From Streptomyces sp. RKND-216 (GTDB taxonomy: Bacteria > Actinomycetota > Actinomycetes > Streptomycetales > Streptomycetaceae), in contig NZ_SSBQ01000002.1 of NCBI RefSeq assembly GCF_004795255.1, positions 4,432,001-4,496,000 of the forward strand: DNA of 64,000 nucleotides, read 5' to 3'. The position numbers and the translations under genes are program-made. This document shows, piece after piece, positions 26,314 to 35,639 of this stretch. Each line of letters begins with the position of its first letter. The stretch's first letter is position 1. The notes beneath the pieces were generated by a model. It had not been told where the DNA came from. It did not search any database and saw nothing but the letters and a program-made list of their open reading frames with translations.

Positions 26314-26601
26314 TCAGCCGTTGCGCGGCTTCCGTACGAGGCCGACGACGCCGGCGGTCAGGCCGCCCACGACCAGGACCAGTCCGCCGATGTTGTCCCA
26401 CTGCGGTCCGGACTCGGCCTCGCGGATGCGGTTGTAGCTCTCGATGGATATCGGGCAGCCCTTCTCCTCGTCGACGAAGCCCGACGTCACCCCGGGGTCC
26501 TTGGCGCACTCCGCCTCCGGCCCCTCGGGCTCCCACACCATGAGTCCCACGCCGATGACGATCAGGAGGGCGGCGAGTGCGAACAGTCTGGATCTGGTCA
26601 T
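26314..26601 (-). CDS. Small membrane protein of unknown function
   Basis: 95 residues from ATG 26601 (GAGGT 6 bases upstream); an open frame further upstream has no start signal. The N-terminus is a hydrophobic signal or anchor (LFALAALLIVIGVGLMVW). A soluble middle with two Cys (EAECAKDPGV, EKGCPISIES) follows, then a second transmembrane segment (IGGLVLVVGGLTAGVVGLV) and a basic end. The two Cys probably lie outside the membrane and may pair. No family recognised. Monocistronic and divergent from the VOC gene. Confidence 0.7.
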   Translation of the reverse strand: MTRSRLFALAALLIVIGVGLMVWEPEGPEAECAKDPGVTSGFVDEEKGCPISIESYNRIREAESGPQWDNIGGLVLVVGGLTAGVVGLVRKPRNG

Positions 26602-26803
26602 GACATACCTCGGTTGCTGTGCGAGAGATGGTGAACTGCGAAGGGCGACAGGAACGTACACCGGGCCGCCGACAGTCCACGCGCCAGCCGGGCAAGGTGT
26701 GGAAACATCGGGGAGTGGGGACGGTGCCCGAGCGTTCTCTCTGTCGTCACGCGCTCGTGTGGCGTGAGCGTGCAGCCTCGCGGCGGTCCATATGCTCAGG
26801 CGC

Positions 26804-27244
26804 ATGAGCATTCAGCGGATGGACAACGTCGCCATCGTCGTCGAAGACCTTGACGCGGCCGTCGAGTTCTTCACGGAACTCGGCATGGAGGTGGAGGGCC
26901 GGGCACAGATCGAGGGCCGGTTCGCCGACCGCACCGTCGGACTCGACGGCATCCGGAGCGAGATCGCGATGATGCGGACCCCGGACGGCCACAGCAAGCT
27001 GGAGTTGACCAAGTACTTCGCCCCCGAGCTGTCCGGCGCGGGCCCGGAGAACCCTCCGCCGAACACGCTGGGCCTGCACCGCGTCATGTTCGCCGTCGAC
27101 GACATCGACGAAACCCTCGCCCGCCTGCGGGCCCACGGCGCCGAACTCCTGGGCGAGGTGGCGCAGTACGAGAACACGTACCGGCTCTGCTACCTGCGCG
27201 GCCCCGCGGGCATCATCGTCGCCCTGGCCGAACAGATCGGCTGA
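26804..27244 (+). CDS. VOC-superfamily (glyoxalase-like) protein
   Basis: 146 residues from ATG 26804 (an ATG 12 bases upstream is possible). It has two beta-alpha-beta-beta-beta units: DNVAIVVEDLDAAVEFFTEL at the start and GLHRVMFAVDDIDETLARL in the second half. The end YLRGPAGIIVALAEQI is characteristic of glyoxalase/bleomycin-resistance/dioxygenase proteins. His and Glu residues at usual metal positions (H93, E144 region) are partly present. The substrate is unknown. It is convergent with the DUF397 gene. Confidence 0.85.
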   Translation: MSIQRMDNVAIVVEDLDAAVEFFTELGMEVEGRAQIEGRFADRTVGLDGIRSEIAMMRTPDGHSKLELTKYFAPELSGAGPENPPPNTLGLHRVMFAVDDIDETLARLRAHGAELLGEVAQYENTYRLCYLRGPAGIIVALAEQIG

Positions 27245-27259
27245 GCCGGGGCCCTGTCT

Positions 27260-27478
27260 TCAGGAACGGATGCCCTGGCGTGCCGCGTAGACCGTGAACG
27301 CCGTCCAGCCTGCGGGAGAGACGATGAAGCCGGGACGCGCGACGTCCTTGGAGTCCCGCACGTGCACGGCGTCGGTCGCGGCGGCGACCTCGATGCACTC
27401 GGGTCCGTCGTTGCTGCTGTAACTGCTCTTCGTCCACCGCAGCGCCGAACCGTCCCCGATGCTGGTCCTGAGCGTCAT
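27260..27478 (-). CDS. DUF397-domain protein
   Basis: 72 residues with the complete DUF397 pattern: LRWTKSSYSSNDGPECIEVA, VHVRDSKD and the C-terminal WTAFTVYAARQG. DUF397 proteins are small cytosolic partners of the Scr1/WhiJ-type XRE regulators in streptomycetes. The ATG overlaps the stop of the XRE gene by four bases, so the two are made together. They probably form a regulator plus cofactor or antagonist pair. Confidence 0.9.
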   Translation of the reverse strand: MTLRTSIGDGSALRWTKSSYSSNDGPECIEVAAATDAVHVRDSKDVARPGFIVSPAGWTAFTVYAARQGIRS

Positions 27479-28323
27479 GTCTCTCCCCGCACTTTGTCGA
27501 CGTAGGCCAGGGACTCACGTGGCGTGAGCGCCTGTGATCGGATGATCCCATATCGCATCTCCAGGATCTGGAGCTCTTTCGGCCTGGAGATGATCCGGTT
27601 GGTGAGCTGAGTTTCGGTGTGGCCGACAGACCCGCCGTCCTGGAGCTTGATCAGTTCCATCGGGCCGCCGAGCCCGGCGTGGACGTCCCGGTCGGTCGGC
27701 ATCACCTGCAGGTTGACATGTCGAAGGCCACCGATCGTCAGCAAGTGCGCCAACTGACGCCGCAGGCAGTCCCTCCCGCCGATCGGGCGCCGCAGCGTCA
27801 CCTCCTCCAGCACGAAGGTCAGCATGGGCGGTCGGGCCTGATGGATGATCTCCTGACGTGCCATGCGCGCTGCCACGTGCCCGTCGACCTCTTCCTCGGA
27901 GAACGCGGGCCAACGCATGTCGTACAGAGCACGCGCGTACTCCTCGGTCTGCAACAGGCCGTGCATGTTGTGATTCGCGTACAGGTTGAGTTCGACCGCG
28001 TCGGCCTCCAGCTTCGCCAAGTCGCGCACCTTCTTCGGGTACCGCGCCTCCGCCACGTCCTTCTGCAGCGCGGTCAGCAAGCCGTCCGCGTGCAGCACCT
28101 CGTCCGCCTTGCTGAGGAACTCCGGCTTCGGCACCCGTCGGCCGCGCTCGACGGAGGAGACCTGCTCCAGGCTGTACCCGATTGCCGCACCGAGTTCCGC
28201 CTGCGTCATCCCGGACCGCTCGCGGCAGAGTTTCACCAGCTTGCCGACCGTCCGCACGACGGCCGCCGTGTCGTCCTCGTCCCACGCCGCGCCTCCGGGC
28301 GGGTGTTCGGTCCCGTCCTCCAT
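27475..28323 (-). CDS. WhiJ/Scr1-type XRE regulator (HTH plus DUF5753)
   Basis: 282 residues from ATG 28323, chosen for GGAGGTGG just upstream. Residues about 22-80 are an XRE HTH (GMTQAELGAAIGYSLEQVSSVERGRRVP). The rest is the DUF5753 domain, with NMHGLLQTEEYARALYDMRWP and RRQLAHLLTIGGLRHVNLQVMP. These regulators act in pairs with DUF397 proteins and often next to RsbW-like ATPases, controlling development or secondary metabolism. All three parts are present here. Confidence 0.9.
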   Translation of the reverse strand: MEDGTEHPPGGAAWDEDDTAAVVRTVGKLVKLCRERSGMTQAELGAAIGYSLEQVSSVERGRRVPKPEFLSKADEVLHADGLLTALQKDVAEARYPKKVRDLAKLEADAVELNLYANHNMHGLLQTEEYARALYDMRWPAFSEEEVDGHVAARMARQEIIHQARPPMLTFVLEEVTLRRPIGGRDCLRRQLAHLLTIGGLRHVNLQVMPTDRDVHAGLGGPMELIKLQDGGSVGHTETQLTNRIISRPKELQILEMRYGIIRSQALTPRESLAYVDKVRGET

Positions 28324-28476
28324 GCCCACCTCCATGTCCCGGCTGTGCTCAACCGCCGCTCTCCGCACGCCGTCACGCTGTGCAGCCCGGACACGACCGG
28401 ACGGCAGCCGGACGGTGACCGTGCGTACGGGCGGAATCACTGTTCACCGTAGAGGTGGACGGACACGCTGGGTGAC

Positions 28477-28920
28477 GTGAATCGTCAAAGTTCCCCCGTA
28501 ACGGGTCGTCAGTTCTCCGTGCAGTTGTCCGCCACCCGCCGTGGCGCCCGGCTCGCACGTCGGCTCTCCGTCCAGCAACTCGCCGAGTGGGGCTGGGGCT
28601 ACGACTCCGCCGCCTCCGGGGCCGTCGCGCACGTCGTGGCCGAGCTGGCCGTGAACGCTGTCCAGCACGGACGCGTGCCGGGACGGGACTTCCGGTTGCG
28701 ACTGGCCCTCGACGACGCGGAACGGCTTCGCGTCGAGGTGGTCGACGCGCGGTTCGACCGGCTGCCGCCCGGCCCGGCTCGCAGGGCTGACGCTTTGGCG
28801 GAGACCGGCCGCGGACTCGTCATCGTCCGCGCCCTCGCCGACCGCTGGGGCGTCGAACTCCGGCCCGCGCCCTGCAAGACCGTGTGGGCCGAACTGGATC
28901 TACGCCCGGCCGCCCGGTGA
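28477..28920 (+). CDS. RsbW-like HATPase_c protein (anti-sigma-factor type)
   Basis: 147 residues from GTG 28477. The GHKL ATP-binding fold is clear: N-box ELAVNAVQHG (residues about 53-62), G1 region VVDARFDRLP and G2 region TGRGLVIVRALADRWG. Single-domain proteins of this type bind sigma factors or anti-anti-sigma factors, or act beside WhiJ-type regulators. It is divergent from the XRE/DUF397 pair with 150 bases between, the standard streptomycete arrangement. No sigma factor or antagonist gene is adjacent. Confidence 0.85.
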   Translation: MNRQSSPVTGRQFSVQLSATRRGARLARRLSVQQLAEWGWGYDSAASGAVAHVVAELAVNAVQHGRVPGRDFRLRLALDDAERLRVEVVDARFDRLPPGPARRADALAETGRGLVIVRALADRWGVELRPAPCKTVWAELDLRPAAR

Positions 28921-28923
28921 GGG

Positions 28924-28965
28924 CATGTGTGGGGGGCGGCAACGAGGTTGCCGTCCCCACACATG
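28924..28965. terminator. Bidirectional terminator hairpin
   Basis: An 11-bp outer stem (28924-28934 with 28955-28965) and a 7-bp inner stem (28937-28943 with 28947-28953) lie between two convergent genes. Confidence 0.8.
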
Positions 28966-28980
28966 GAAGCGGTGAGTGCG

Positions 28981-29781
28981 TCAGAAGCCCCGGGCCAGGA
29001 GGCCGTCGCTGAGGAGCTTGGTGCGGATCATGCCCGCGTCGCTGCCCCGGTCGAGGCTGCCGCTGAACGGCACCGGGGACCAGGCGTACTCGCCGGGGAA
29101 CTGGTGGCCGGACAGTTCGTCGATGCGCCGGGCCCCGTCCTCGCCCACGTTGTGGACCGCGTACTGCCGGGTGAAGCTCTCCGAGCAGTGGTCGTTGCCC
29201 AGCGCCCCGTCCTCGCACGAGCCGAGCGAGGCGTAGTTGCCGTGCTTGTTCTCGGCCGAGTAGATCCGTGCGACGTAGGGCGAGCCGCCGGCGTTCCGTC
29301 CCCAGGCGCAGTCGTTGCCGAGCAGGCGTTCGTCGGTGTGCTCGAAGGCCGTGCCCTGGTGGGCGGTCGTCTTCAGCGCGAAGGCGCCGTAGCCGTTGGG
29401 GCAGTCGGCGCGGGGAGCGAGCGTCAGGGCGAACGGCTCGACGTCGCCGGAGTGCCCGCCGCCGAACCAGTCGCCGCAGTCCTGCCGGTACAGGATTGTG
29501 TACATGATGGCGATCTTGCCCGGGTCTGCGGGGTGGGGTCTGACCCGGGCGAGCGCGGTGCCCGGGTTGCTGCTCGTCGCCGGGTCGGTACAGCCCGAGT
29601 CCTCGCCGCTGTCGAACCAGACCCAGGGGAAGTGCCGGGCGGCGAGGGTGTCCTCCAGTGCGTCGTCGAGCCCGTCGCCGTCCCCGTCTCCGGCCGCCTG
29701 GGCCTGCGCGGGACCGGACATCATCGCGGTGAAGAGGACGAGCAGGGACGCGAGCAGGCCGCGCAGCAGATGACGTTTCAC
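28981..29781 (-). CDS. Secreted Cys-rich protein, possibly NPP1/DUF946-like
   Basis: 266 residues with a signal peptide (MKRHLLRGLLASLLVLF, likely cut near AQAQAA). Next comes an EF-hand-like loop DGDGDGLDDALE (about 32-43) that should bind calcium. The main domain has six Cys and the segments GGHSGDVEPFALTL and YSAENKHGNYASLGSC. These resemble the GHxxDxE and later HxxY motifs of NPP1 and DUF946/Vps62-type beta-sandwich proteins, but the match is not strong. It acts outside the cell. The gene is monocistronic, convergent with the ATPase-domain gene. Confidence 0.65.
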   Translation of the reverse strand: MKRHLLRGLLASLLVLFTAMMSGPAQAQAAGDGDGDGLDDALEDTLAARHFPWVWFDSGEDSGCTDPATSSNPGTALARVRPHPADPGKIAIMYTILYRQDCGDWFGGGHSGDVEPFALTLAPRADCPNGYGAFALKTTAHQGTAFEHTDERLLGNDCAWGRNAGGSPYVARIYSAENKHGNYASLGSCEDGALGNDHCSESFTRQYAVHNVGEDGARRIDELSGHQFPGEYAWSPVPFSGSLDRGSDAGMIRTKLLSDGLLARGF

Positions 29782-30009
29782 GTCTCTCCTTCAGGGATGG
29801 CTGAGGGGAAGTGCCTTCCGTGCCGTGGCGGCGTTCCGGGCGCAGCCGGGGGCGCCAGGCGCGACGGGACGGTACAGCCGACTCCGGCCGCGCGATCCCG
29901 TCCGCGTGGCGGGATCGAAGGAGACCCCCATTCTCCGGCCGCCCCGGGTGTAACCCGGGTGCGTCCCGCATCTGTCGCGCGGCGCCGACGTCCGGGATGC
30001 TGGCGAGCT

Positions 30010-31605
30010 ATGACGAGACCAGGTTCCGGGTTGAAGTCCCGTACACGTGCCGGAGTGTGGGTGGTCGCCGCCGGGCTGGCGCTGACGCTGAGCGGAGGAC
30101 CGCCCGCGGGCGCCGACACCGACACGCCGCAGGGCACCGCGCTTGCGGGCGCCCTCGACCGCATCCTCGCCGACGAACGCCTCGACGGCGGCGCGGCGAG
30201 CGTGGTCGTGCAGGACGCTGAGAGCGGCGAGGTGCTGTACGCACACGAGTCCGACGACCGGCTGATGCCCGCCTCCAACACGAAGCTGGCCACCTCCGTG
30301 GCCGCCACCGCGCTACTGGGGACTGACCACCGCTTCCGCACCGACGTCCTCGCTGACGGGCGGCAGCGCGGGAGCGTGCTGCGCGGCGACCTCTACCTGC
30401 GCGGCACGGGCGACCCGACGATCCTCGCGAAGGACTACGACAAGCTCGCCGAGGAGGTCGCCGACTCCGGCATCAAGCACGTGTTTGGCGACCTGGTCGC
30501 CGACGACACCCGGTTCGACGACCAGCGTCTCGGGCGTTCCTGGGCCGCCGACGACGAGTCCGCGTACTACTCCTCGCAGATCTCACCGCTGACCGTCGCC
30601 CCCGACACCGACTACGACGCCGGCACCGTCTACGTCGAGGCCGCACCGGGCGACGAACCCGGTGACGAGCCGAAGGTCACGGTCACCCCGCCCAACGACT
30701 ACGTGACGGTCGACGTGCGCGGCACCACCGTCGCCGAGGGCGAGACCGACACCCTCTCCATCGACCGCGAGCACGGCAACAACACGATCGTCGTCGACGG
30801 CGACATCCCCGTCGGGGCGAACCCGACCCGCTCCTGGACGGCAGTGTGGGAGCCCACCGGCCTCGCCGCGGCCGTCTTCGCCGACGCCCTCGCCGAACAC
30901 GGCGTCCGCGTCCACGGCGACACCCGCCTCGGACGCGCCGCGCCCGACGACGCCGACGTGCTCGCCGCACACGACTCCATGAAGCTGGAGGACCTGCTGG
31001 TCCCCTTCATGAAGCTGTCCAACAACAACCACGCCGAGGTGCTCACCAAGGCCGTCGGCCACGAGGTCGCGGGGGAGGGCACCTGGGACGCCGGCCTCTC
31101 CGCGATCGAGGACTACCTCGCCAAGGAGGGCGTCGACACCTCCACCCTCCGCCAGGTCGACGGCTCCGGGTTGTCCCGGATGAACAACATTCCCAGCGCG
31201 GAGCTCGCCCAGCTCCTGGTCTCCGTGCGCGACGCGCCCTGGTTCGACGCGTGGTACGCCTCGCTGCCCGTCGCCTGCGAGTCCGACCGCATGGTCGGCG
31301 GCACGCTGCGCTCCCGCATGTGCGACACCCCGGCCGCAAGCAACGTCCACGCCAAGACCGGTTCGCTGACCGGCGCTTCGGGTCTCTCCGGGTACGTCAC
31401 CGACGCCGACGGCCGCGAGCTGGTCTTCAGCATCCTGCTCAACAACTACCTGGCCTCCTCGGTGAAGGGCATCGAGGACGCCATCGCGGTCACCCTCGCC
31501 ACGCACGGCGAGGACGGCACCCGCCGCATCACCCCGCCCACCGCGCGGAACGGCGAACCCCCGGCCCACGTGGAGTGCTCCTGGCTCAAGCCCCGCCACT
31601 GCTGA
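30010..31605 (+). CDS. dacB: D-alanyl-D-alanine carboxypeptidase/endopeptidase (PBP4, DacB type)
   Basis: 531 residues from ATG 30010; a much longer open frame upstream is antisense to the secreted-protein gene and rejected. A signal peptide precedes the penicillin-binding domain. The three active-site motifs are intact: SNTK with S89 and K92, SNN (337-339) and KTG (449-451). An insert between the first two motifs (about 155-300) is typical of class C PBPs. The enzyme trims or cuts peptidoglycan cross-links outside the membrane. Monocistronic, followed by a strong hairpin. Confidence 0.92.
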   Translation: MTRPGSGLKSRTRAGVWVVAAGLALTLSGGPPAGADTDTPQGTALAGALDRILADERLDGGAASVVVQDAESGEVLYAHESDDRLMPASNTKLATSVAATALLGTDHRFRTDVLADGRQRGSVLRGDLYLRGTGDPTILAKDYDKLAEEVADSGIKHVFGDLVADDTRFDDQRLGRSWAADDESAYYSSQISPLTVAPDTDYDAGTVYVEAAPGDEPGDEPKVTVTPPNDYVTVDVRGTTVAEGETDTLSIDREHGNNTIVVDGDIPVGANPTRSWTAVWEPTGLAAAVFADALAEHGVRVHGDTRLGRAAPDDADVLAAHDSMKLEDLLVPFMKLSNNNHAEVLTKAVGHEVAGEGTWDAGLSAIEDYLAKEGVDTSTLRQVDGSGLSRMNNIPSAELAQLLVSVRDAPWFDAWYASLPVACESDRMVGGTLRSRMCDTPAASNVHAKTGSLTGASGLSGYVTDADGRELVFSILLNNYLASSVKGIEDAIAVTLATHGEDGTRRITPPTARNGEPPAHVECSWLKPRHC

Positions 31606-31624
31606 CCGCTCCCTCCCGCACACC

Positions 31625-31664
31625 AACGGGCCGGCCTCCGTCGGGATACGGCGGCCGGCCCGTT
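31625..31664 (+). terminator. Terminator after the PBP4 gene
   Basis: A 12-bp perfect stem (31625-31636 with 31653-31664) plus an inner CCG/CGG pairing, 20 bases after the stop. Confidence 0.75.
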
Positions 31665-31723
31665 CGTCGTGGGCCCGTCGGCCGGTAGGTTCGGCACGGA
31701 GCCGACGGCCAGGGGGAGGAACC

Positions 31724-31987
31724 ATGAGCGAGCCCGGCGAACCGCGGGCGGCCGACGCGGCCGAAGCCGCCGAGAGGCGGAGCGGGGACGAGCCGGCGGA
31801 CCGCGACACACCGCGTCCAAGCAGCCGGGGCAAGCAGTACGCCCTGTGGGCCGGACTCGCCCTCTGCATCGTCGTCATCGCCTGGGTTGCCTGGGGCCTC
31901 ATCCAGTTCGACCACGCCCTGGAGCATCCGCAGGAAGGCGGCTTCTCCGGCTGGCAGTGCGAACCCGGGCGCGACTGCTCGCGCTGA
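31724..31987 (+). CDS. Small single-pass membrane protein
   Basis: 87 residues. An acidic, Ala/Glu/Arg-rich cytosolic part (1-36) is followed by one transmembrane segment (YALWAGLALCIVVIAWVAWGL). A short outer tail with two Cys follows (WQCEPGRDCSR). GGGGGAGG lies before the ATG. No family recognised. It is convergent with the pyruvate carboxylase gene. Confidence 0.7.
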   Translation: MSEPGEPRAADAAEAAERRSGDEPADRDTPRPSSRGKQYALWAGLALCIVVIAWVAWGLIQFDHALEHPQEGGFSGWQCEPGRDCSR

Positions 31988-32053
31988 CGCCCCTCGCCGT
32001 CGCGTGGACGGCCGGGGCGCGGCGGGTGGCCCGCCGTGCCCCGGCCGTGCGGG

Positions 32054-35000
32054 TCAGTTCATTTCGATCAGCAGGTCGCCGCCCTCAACCTGCTGAACCT
32101 TGCCGATGGCGAGGCGGGAGACGGTGCCGGAGCGCTGGGCGGTGATGGAGGCCTCCATCTTCATCGCCTCGATGGTGGCGACGGTGTCGCCCTCCGTCAC
32201 CTCGTCGCCCTCGCCGACCTGGAGGGTGACCGCGCCCGCGAACGGGGCGGCGATGTGGCGGTCGTTGGAGGTGTCCGCCTTCTCCGCGACCTTCACGTCC
32301 GTGGTCACCGACCGGTCGCGGACCGACACCGGGCGGAGCTGACCATTGAGCGTGGTCAGGACGGTGCGGTGACCGGTCTCGTCCGGCTCGGAGATGGCCT
32401 CCAGCTGGATCAGCAGGGTGACGCCCGGCTCCAGTTCGGCGGTGTGCTCGATGTCCGGTTCGAGGCCGAAGAAGAAGTCCTTGCTGGTGAGGACCGAGGT
32501 GTCGCCGTAGGAGCTGCGGTGCTCGCGGAACTCCTTGTCCGGGCCGGGGAAGAGCAACCGGTTGAGCGTGCCGCGCCGGTCGTCGCGCAGCCCGTCGCGG
32601 TCCTCCCCGGACAGCGGCACGGACTCGGCGCCCGGCTTGCGGCCCTGGAGGGCGCGGGTGCGGAACGGCTCGGGCCAGCCGCCGGGCGGGTCGCCCAGCT
32701 CGCCGCGCAGGAAGCCGATCACCGAGTCCGGCACGTCGAACTTCCCCGGATCGGACTCGAAGTCCTTCGGTTCGACGCCCGCGCCGACCAGGTGCAGCGC
32801 CAGGTCGCCGACGACCTTGGAGGACGGGGTGACCTTGACCAGCCGGCCCAGCATCCGGTCGGCGGCGGCGTAGCAGTCCTCGATCAGCTCGAAACGGTCG
32901 CCCAGCCCGAGCGCGATGGCCTGCTGGCGCAGGTTGGAGAGCTGCCCGCCGGGGATCTCGTGCTGGTACACGCGACCGGTGGGGGAGGGCAGCGCGGCCT
33001 CGAAGGGGGCGTAGATCTTGCGGACGGCCTCCCAGTACGGTTCCAGGTCGCCGACGGCGGCCAGGTCCAGGCCGGTGGCCCGTTCGGTGTGGTCGGTCGC
33101 CGCGACCAGCGCCGACAGCGACGGCTGGCTGGTCGTGCCGGCCATCGAGGCCACCGCGGCGTCCACCGCGTCCACGCCCGCGTCGATGGCGGTGATGAGG
33201 GTGGCGAGCTGGCCGCCGGCCGTGTCGTGGGTGTGCAGGTGAACCGGCAGGTCGAAGCGCTCGCGCAGCGCGGTGACCAGCTTCCGCGCGGCCGGCGGGC
33301 GCAGCAGCCCGGCCATGTCCTTGATGGCCAGCACGTGCGCCCCGGCCTCGACGATCTCCTCGGCGAGCCGCAGGTAGTAGTCGAGGGTGTAGAGCTGCTC
33401 GGACGGGTCGGAGAGATCCCCCGTGTAGCAGAGCGCGACCTCCGCGACCGAGGTGCCGGTCTCGCGTACGGCGTCGATCGCCGGGCGCATCTGCGACACG
33501 TCGTTGAGCGCGTCGAAGATGCGGAAGACGTCCATGCCGGTGGCCGCGGCCTCCGCGACGAAGGCGCTGGTGACCTCCGTGGGGTACGGCGTGTAACCGA
33601 CGGTGTTGCGGCCGCGCAGCAGCATCTGGGTGCAGAGGTTCGGCGCGGCCTCGCGCAGCGCCGCGAGCCGTTCCCACGGGTCCTCGGCGAGGAAGCGCAG
33701 CGCCACGTCGTACGTCGCCCCGCCCCAGCACTCCAGGCTGAGGAGCTGCGGCGCGATGCGCGCGACGTGCGGGGCGACGGCCAGCAGGTCGCGGGTGCGC
33801 ACGCGGGTGGCCAGCAGCGACTGGTGCGCGTCGCGGAACGTGGTGTCGGTGACCGCCACGGCCTTCTGCTGCCGCAGCCGCTCCGCGAACCGCTCCGGGC
33901 CCAGCTCGCGCAGCAGCTGCCGGGAGCCGTCCGGTGCGGGGGCGTTCAGGTCGACGGCGGGCAGCTTAAGCGCCGGGTCGGCGACCTGCGGGCGGGGGCC
34001 GTGGGGGCGGTTCACGGTCACGTCGGCCAGGTAGTGCAGCAGCCGGGTGCCGCGGTCGGCCGGCTTGCGGGCCTCCAGCAGCTCCGGGTGCTCGTCGATG
34101 AAGGAGGTGGTGACCCGGCTCTCGGAGAAGTCCGGATGGTCGAGCACGGAGGCGAGGAACGGCAGGTTGGTGGCGACGCCGCGGATGCGGAACTCGGCGA
34201 TGGCGCGCCGCGCCCGCCGTACGGCCGTCTCCCAGTTCTCGCCGTTGCAGGTGAGCTTCACCAGCATGGAGTCGAAGTGCGCGCTGGTCTCGGCGCCGGT
34301 GTGGGTGGTGCCGCCGTCCAGCCGCACTCCCGGGCCGCCGGGAGAGCGGTAGGCACTGATGAAGCCGGTGTCGGGGCGGAAGCCGTTCGCGGGGTCCTCG
34401 GTGGTGATGCGGCACTGCAGGGCGGCGCCGGTCGTGCGGATGGCGTCCTGGGTGTAGCCCAGCTCGTTCAGCGTGGCGCCTGCTGCGACGCGCAGCTGGG
34501 CGATGACCAGGTCGCGTCCGGTGACCTGCTCGGTCACGGTGTGCTCGACCTGGATGCGCGGGTTCATCTCGATGAAGACGTGCCGCCCGCGCTCGTCCAG
34601 CAGGAACTCCACGGTGCCGGCGTTGACGTAGCCGATGTGCCGGGCGAACGCCACCGCGTCGTCGCAGATCCGCTGCCGCACCTCGGGGTCCAGATTCTGC
34701 GCGGGGGCGATCTCCACGACCTTCTGGTGGCGGCGCTGCACGGAGCAGTCGCGCTCGTAGAGGTGGACGACGTCGCCGGAGGCGTCGGCGAGGATCTGCA
34801 CCTCGATGTGGCGCGGCTTGACCACGGCCTCTTCGAGGAAGACCGTCGGGTCGCCGAAGGCGGACTCGGCCTCGCGCATCGCCGCCTCGACGGACTCGCG
34901 CAGCTTCTCGGGCTGCTCCACGCGGCGCATGCCGCGCCCGCCGCCACCTGCGACGGCCTTCACGAAGACGGGGAAGCCGATGTCGTCGGCCGCCGCGACG

Positions 35001-35431
35001 AGGGCGTCCACGTCGGCGGACGGCTCGGACGACCGCAGCACGCTCACGCCCGCCTCGCGGGCCGCCGCCACGGCGCGCGCCTTGTTCCCGGTCAGCTGGA
35101 GCACGTGGGCGGGCGGGCCGACGAACTTGATGCCCGCGTCCTCGCAGGCCTGCGCCAGCTCCGGGTTCTCCGACTGGAAGCCGTAACCGGGGTAGACGGC
35201 GTCGGCGCCGGCCCTCCGGGCCGCCTTCACCACCTCGTCCACCGACAGGTACGCCCGAACGGGGTGCCCGGGCTCGCCGATCTGGTACGCCTCGTCCGCC
35301 TTGGCTCGGTGCAGGGAGTTGCGGTCTTCGTACGGGTAGACGGCGACGGTCGAGACACCCAGCTCATAGGCGGCGCGGAACGCCCTGATGGCGATCTCGC
35401 CCCGGTTGGCCACGAGCACCTTGCGCAACAT
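32054..35431 (-). CDS. pyc: Pyruvate carboxylase
   Basis: 1125 residues from ATG 35431 (AGGGAG upstream; a 28-residue longer frame has no start signal). It makes oxaloacetate from pyruvate, bicarbonate and ATP. The biotin carboxylase domain (1 to about 450) opens LRKVLVANRGEIAIRAF and has the ATP-grasp Gly-rich loop VAGGGGRGMRRV. The carboxyltransferase barrel has VTDTTFRDAHQSLLATRVR near 530. The biotin carrier domain ends the protein with IEAMKMEAS, K1091 being the biotinylated residue. With PPDK and CstA in the same window it controls flow around pyruvate. Monocistronic. Confidence 0.96.
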   Translation of the reverse strand: MLRKVLVANRGEIAIRAFRAAYELGVSTVAVYPYEDRNSLHRAKADEAYQIGEPGHPVRAYLSVDEVVKAARRAGADAVYPGYGFQSENPELAQACEDAGIKFVGPPAHVLQLTGNKARAVAAAREAGVSVLRSSEPSADVDALVAAADDIGFPVFVKAVAGGGGRGMRRVEQPEKLRESVEAAMREAESAFGDPTVFLEEAVVKPRHIEVQILADASGDVVHLYERDCSVQRRHQKVVEIAPAQNLDPEVRQRICDDAVAFARHIGYVNAGTVEFLLDERGRHVFIEMNPRIQVEHTVTEQVTGRDLVIAQLRVAAGATLNELGYTQDAIRTTGAALQCRITTEDPANGFRPDTGFISAYRSPGGPGVRLDGGTTHTGAETSAHFDSMLVKLTCNGENWETAVRRARRAIAEFRIRGVATNLPFLASVLDHPDFSESRVTTSFIDEHPELLEARKPADRGTRLLHYLADVTVNRPHGPRPQVADPALKLPAVDLNAPAPDGSRQLLRELGPERFAERLRQQKAVAVTDTTFRDAHQSLLATRVRTRDLLAVAPHVARIAPQLLSLECWGGATYDVALRFLAEDPWERLAALREAAPNLCTQMLLRGRNTVGYTPYPTEVTSAFVAEAAATGMDVFRIFDALNDVSQMRPAIDAVRETGTSVAEVALCYTGDLSDPSEQLYTLDYYLRLAEEIVEAGAHVLAIKDMAGLLRPPAARKLVTALRERFDLPVHLHTHDTAGGQLATLITAIDAGVDAVDAAVASMAGTTSQPSLSALVAATDHTERATGLDLAAVGDLEPYWEAVRKIYAPFEAALPSPTGRVYQHEIPGGQLSNLRQQAIALGLGDRFELIEDCYAAADRMLGRLVKVTPSSKVVGDLALHLVGAGVEPKDFESDPGKFDVPDSVIGFLRGELGDPPGGWPEPFRTRALQGRKPGAESVPLSGEDRDGLRDDRRGTLNRLLFPGPDKEFREHRSSYGDTSVLTSKDFFFGLEPDIEHTAELEPGVTLLIQLEAISEPDETGHRTVLTTLNGQLRPVSVRDRSVTTDVKVAEKADTSNDRHIAAPFAGAVTLQVGEGDEVTEGDTVATIEAMKMEASITAQRSGTVSRLAIGKVQQVEGGDLLIEMN

Positions 35432-35622
35432 ACGGCTCCCTGCTCTCTTCCGGACCGGATGCCGAGATCGTAGAGGGTGACACCCTTCCCCGGAACAGGT
35501 GGCACTCGGTGCCATTCATCACGCCGTGACCCGCGCATACGGTTCGGCCTGCTGGGCATCCGCTCCCGGTGGTGCCGCGGCAGGGGTCGGCGCCCTCATG
35601 GGAGCACGTGGCACCTTTCCGC

Positions 35623-35639
35623 GTACTACCGTGTAGTAC
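35623..35639. promoter_or_regulatory. Operator-like repeat overlapping the phd promoter
   Basis: GTACTACCGTGTAGTAC is a perfect 7-bp inverted repeat around CGT, immediately before the ATG at 35640. It is where Phd/YefM-type antitoxins bind to repress their own operon. It is intact although both genes are frameshifted. Confidence 0.6.

Noticed and set aside
28927..30009. Very long open frame running into the PBP4 gene
   Set aside because: It is antisense to the secreted-protein gene, crosses a terminator and is a high-GC artefact.
32036..35473. 1145-codon open frame on the plus strand opposite pyruvate carboxylase
   Set aside because: It is the antisense shadow of the carboxylase gene; its composition (Val, Gly, Arg, His rich) is typical of such shadows.
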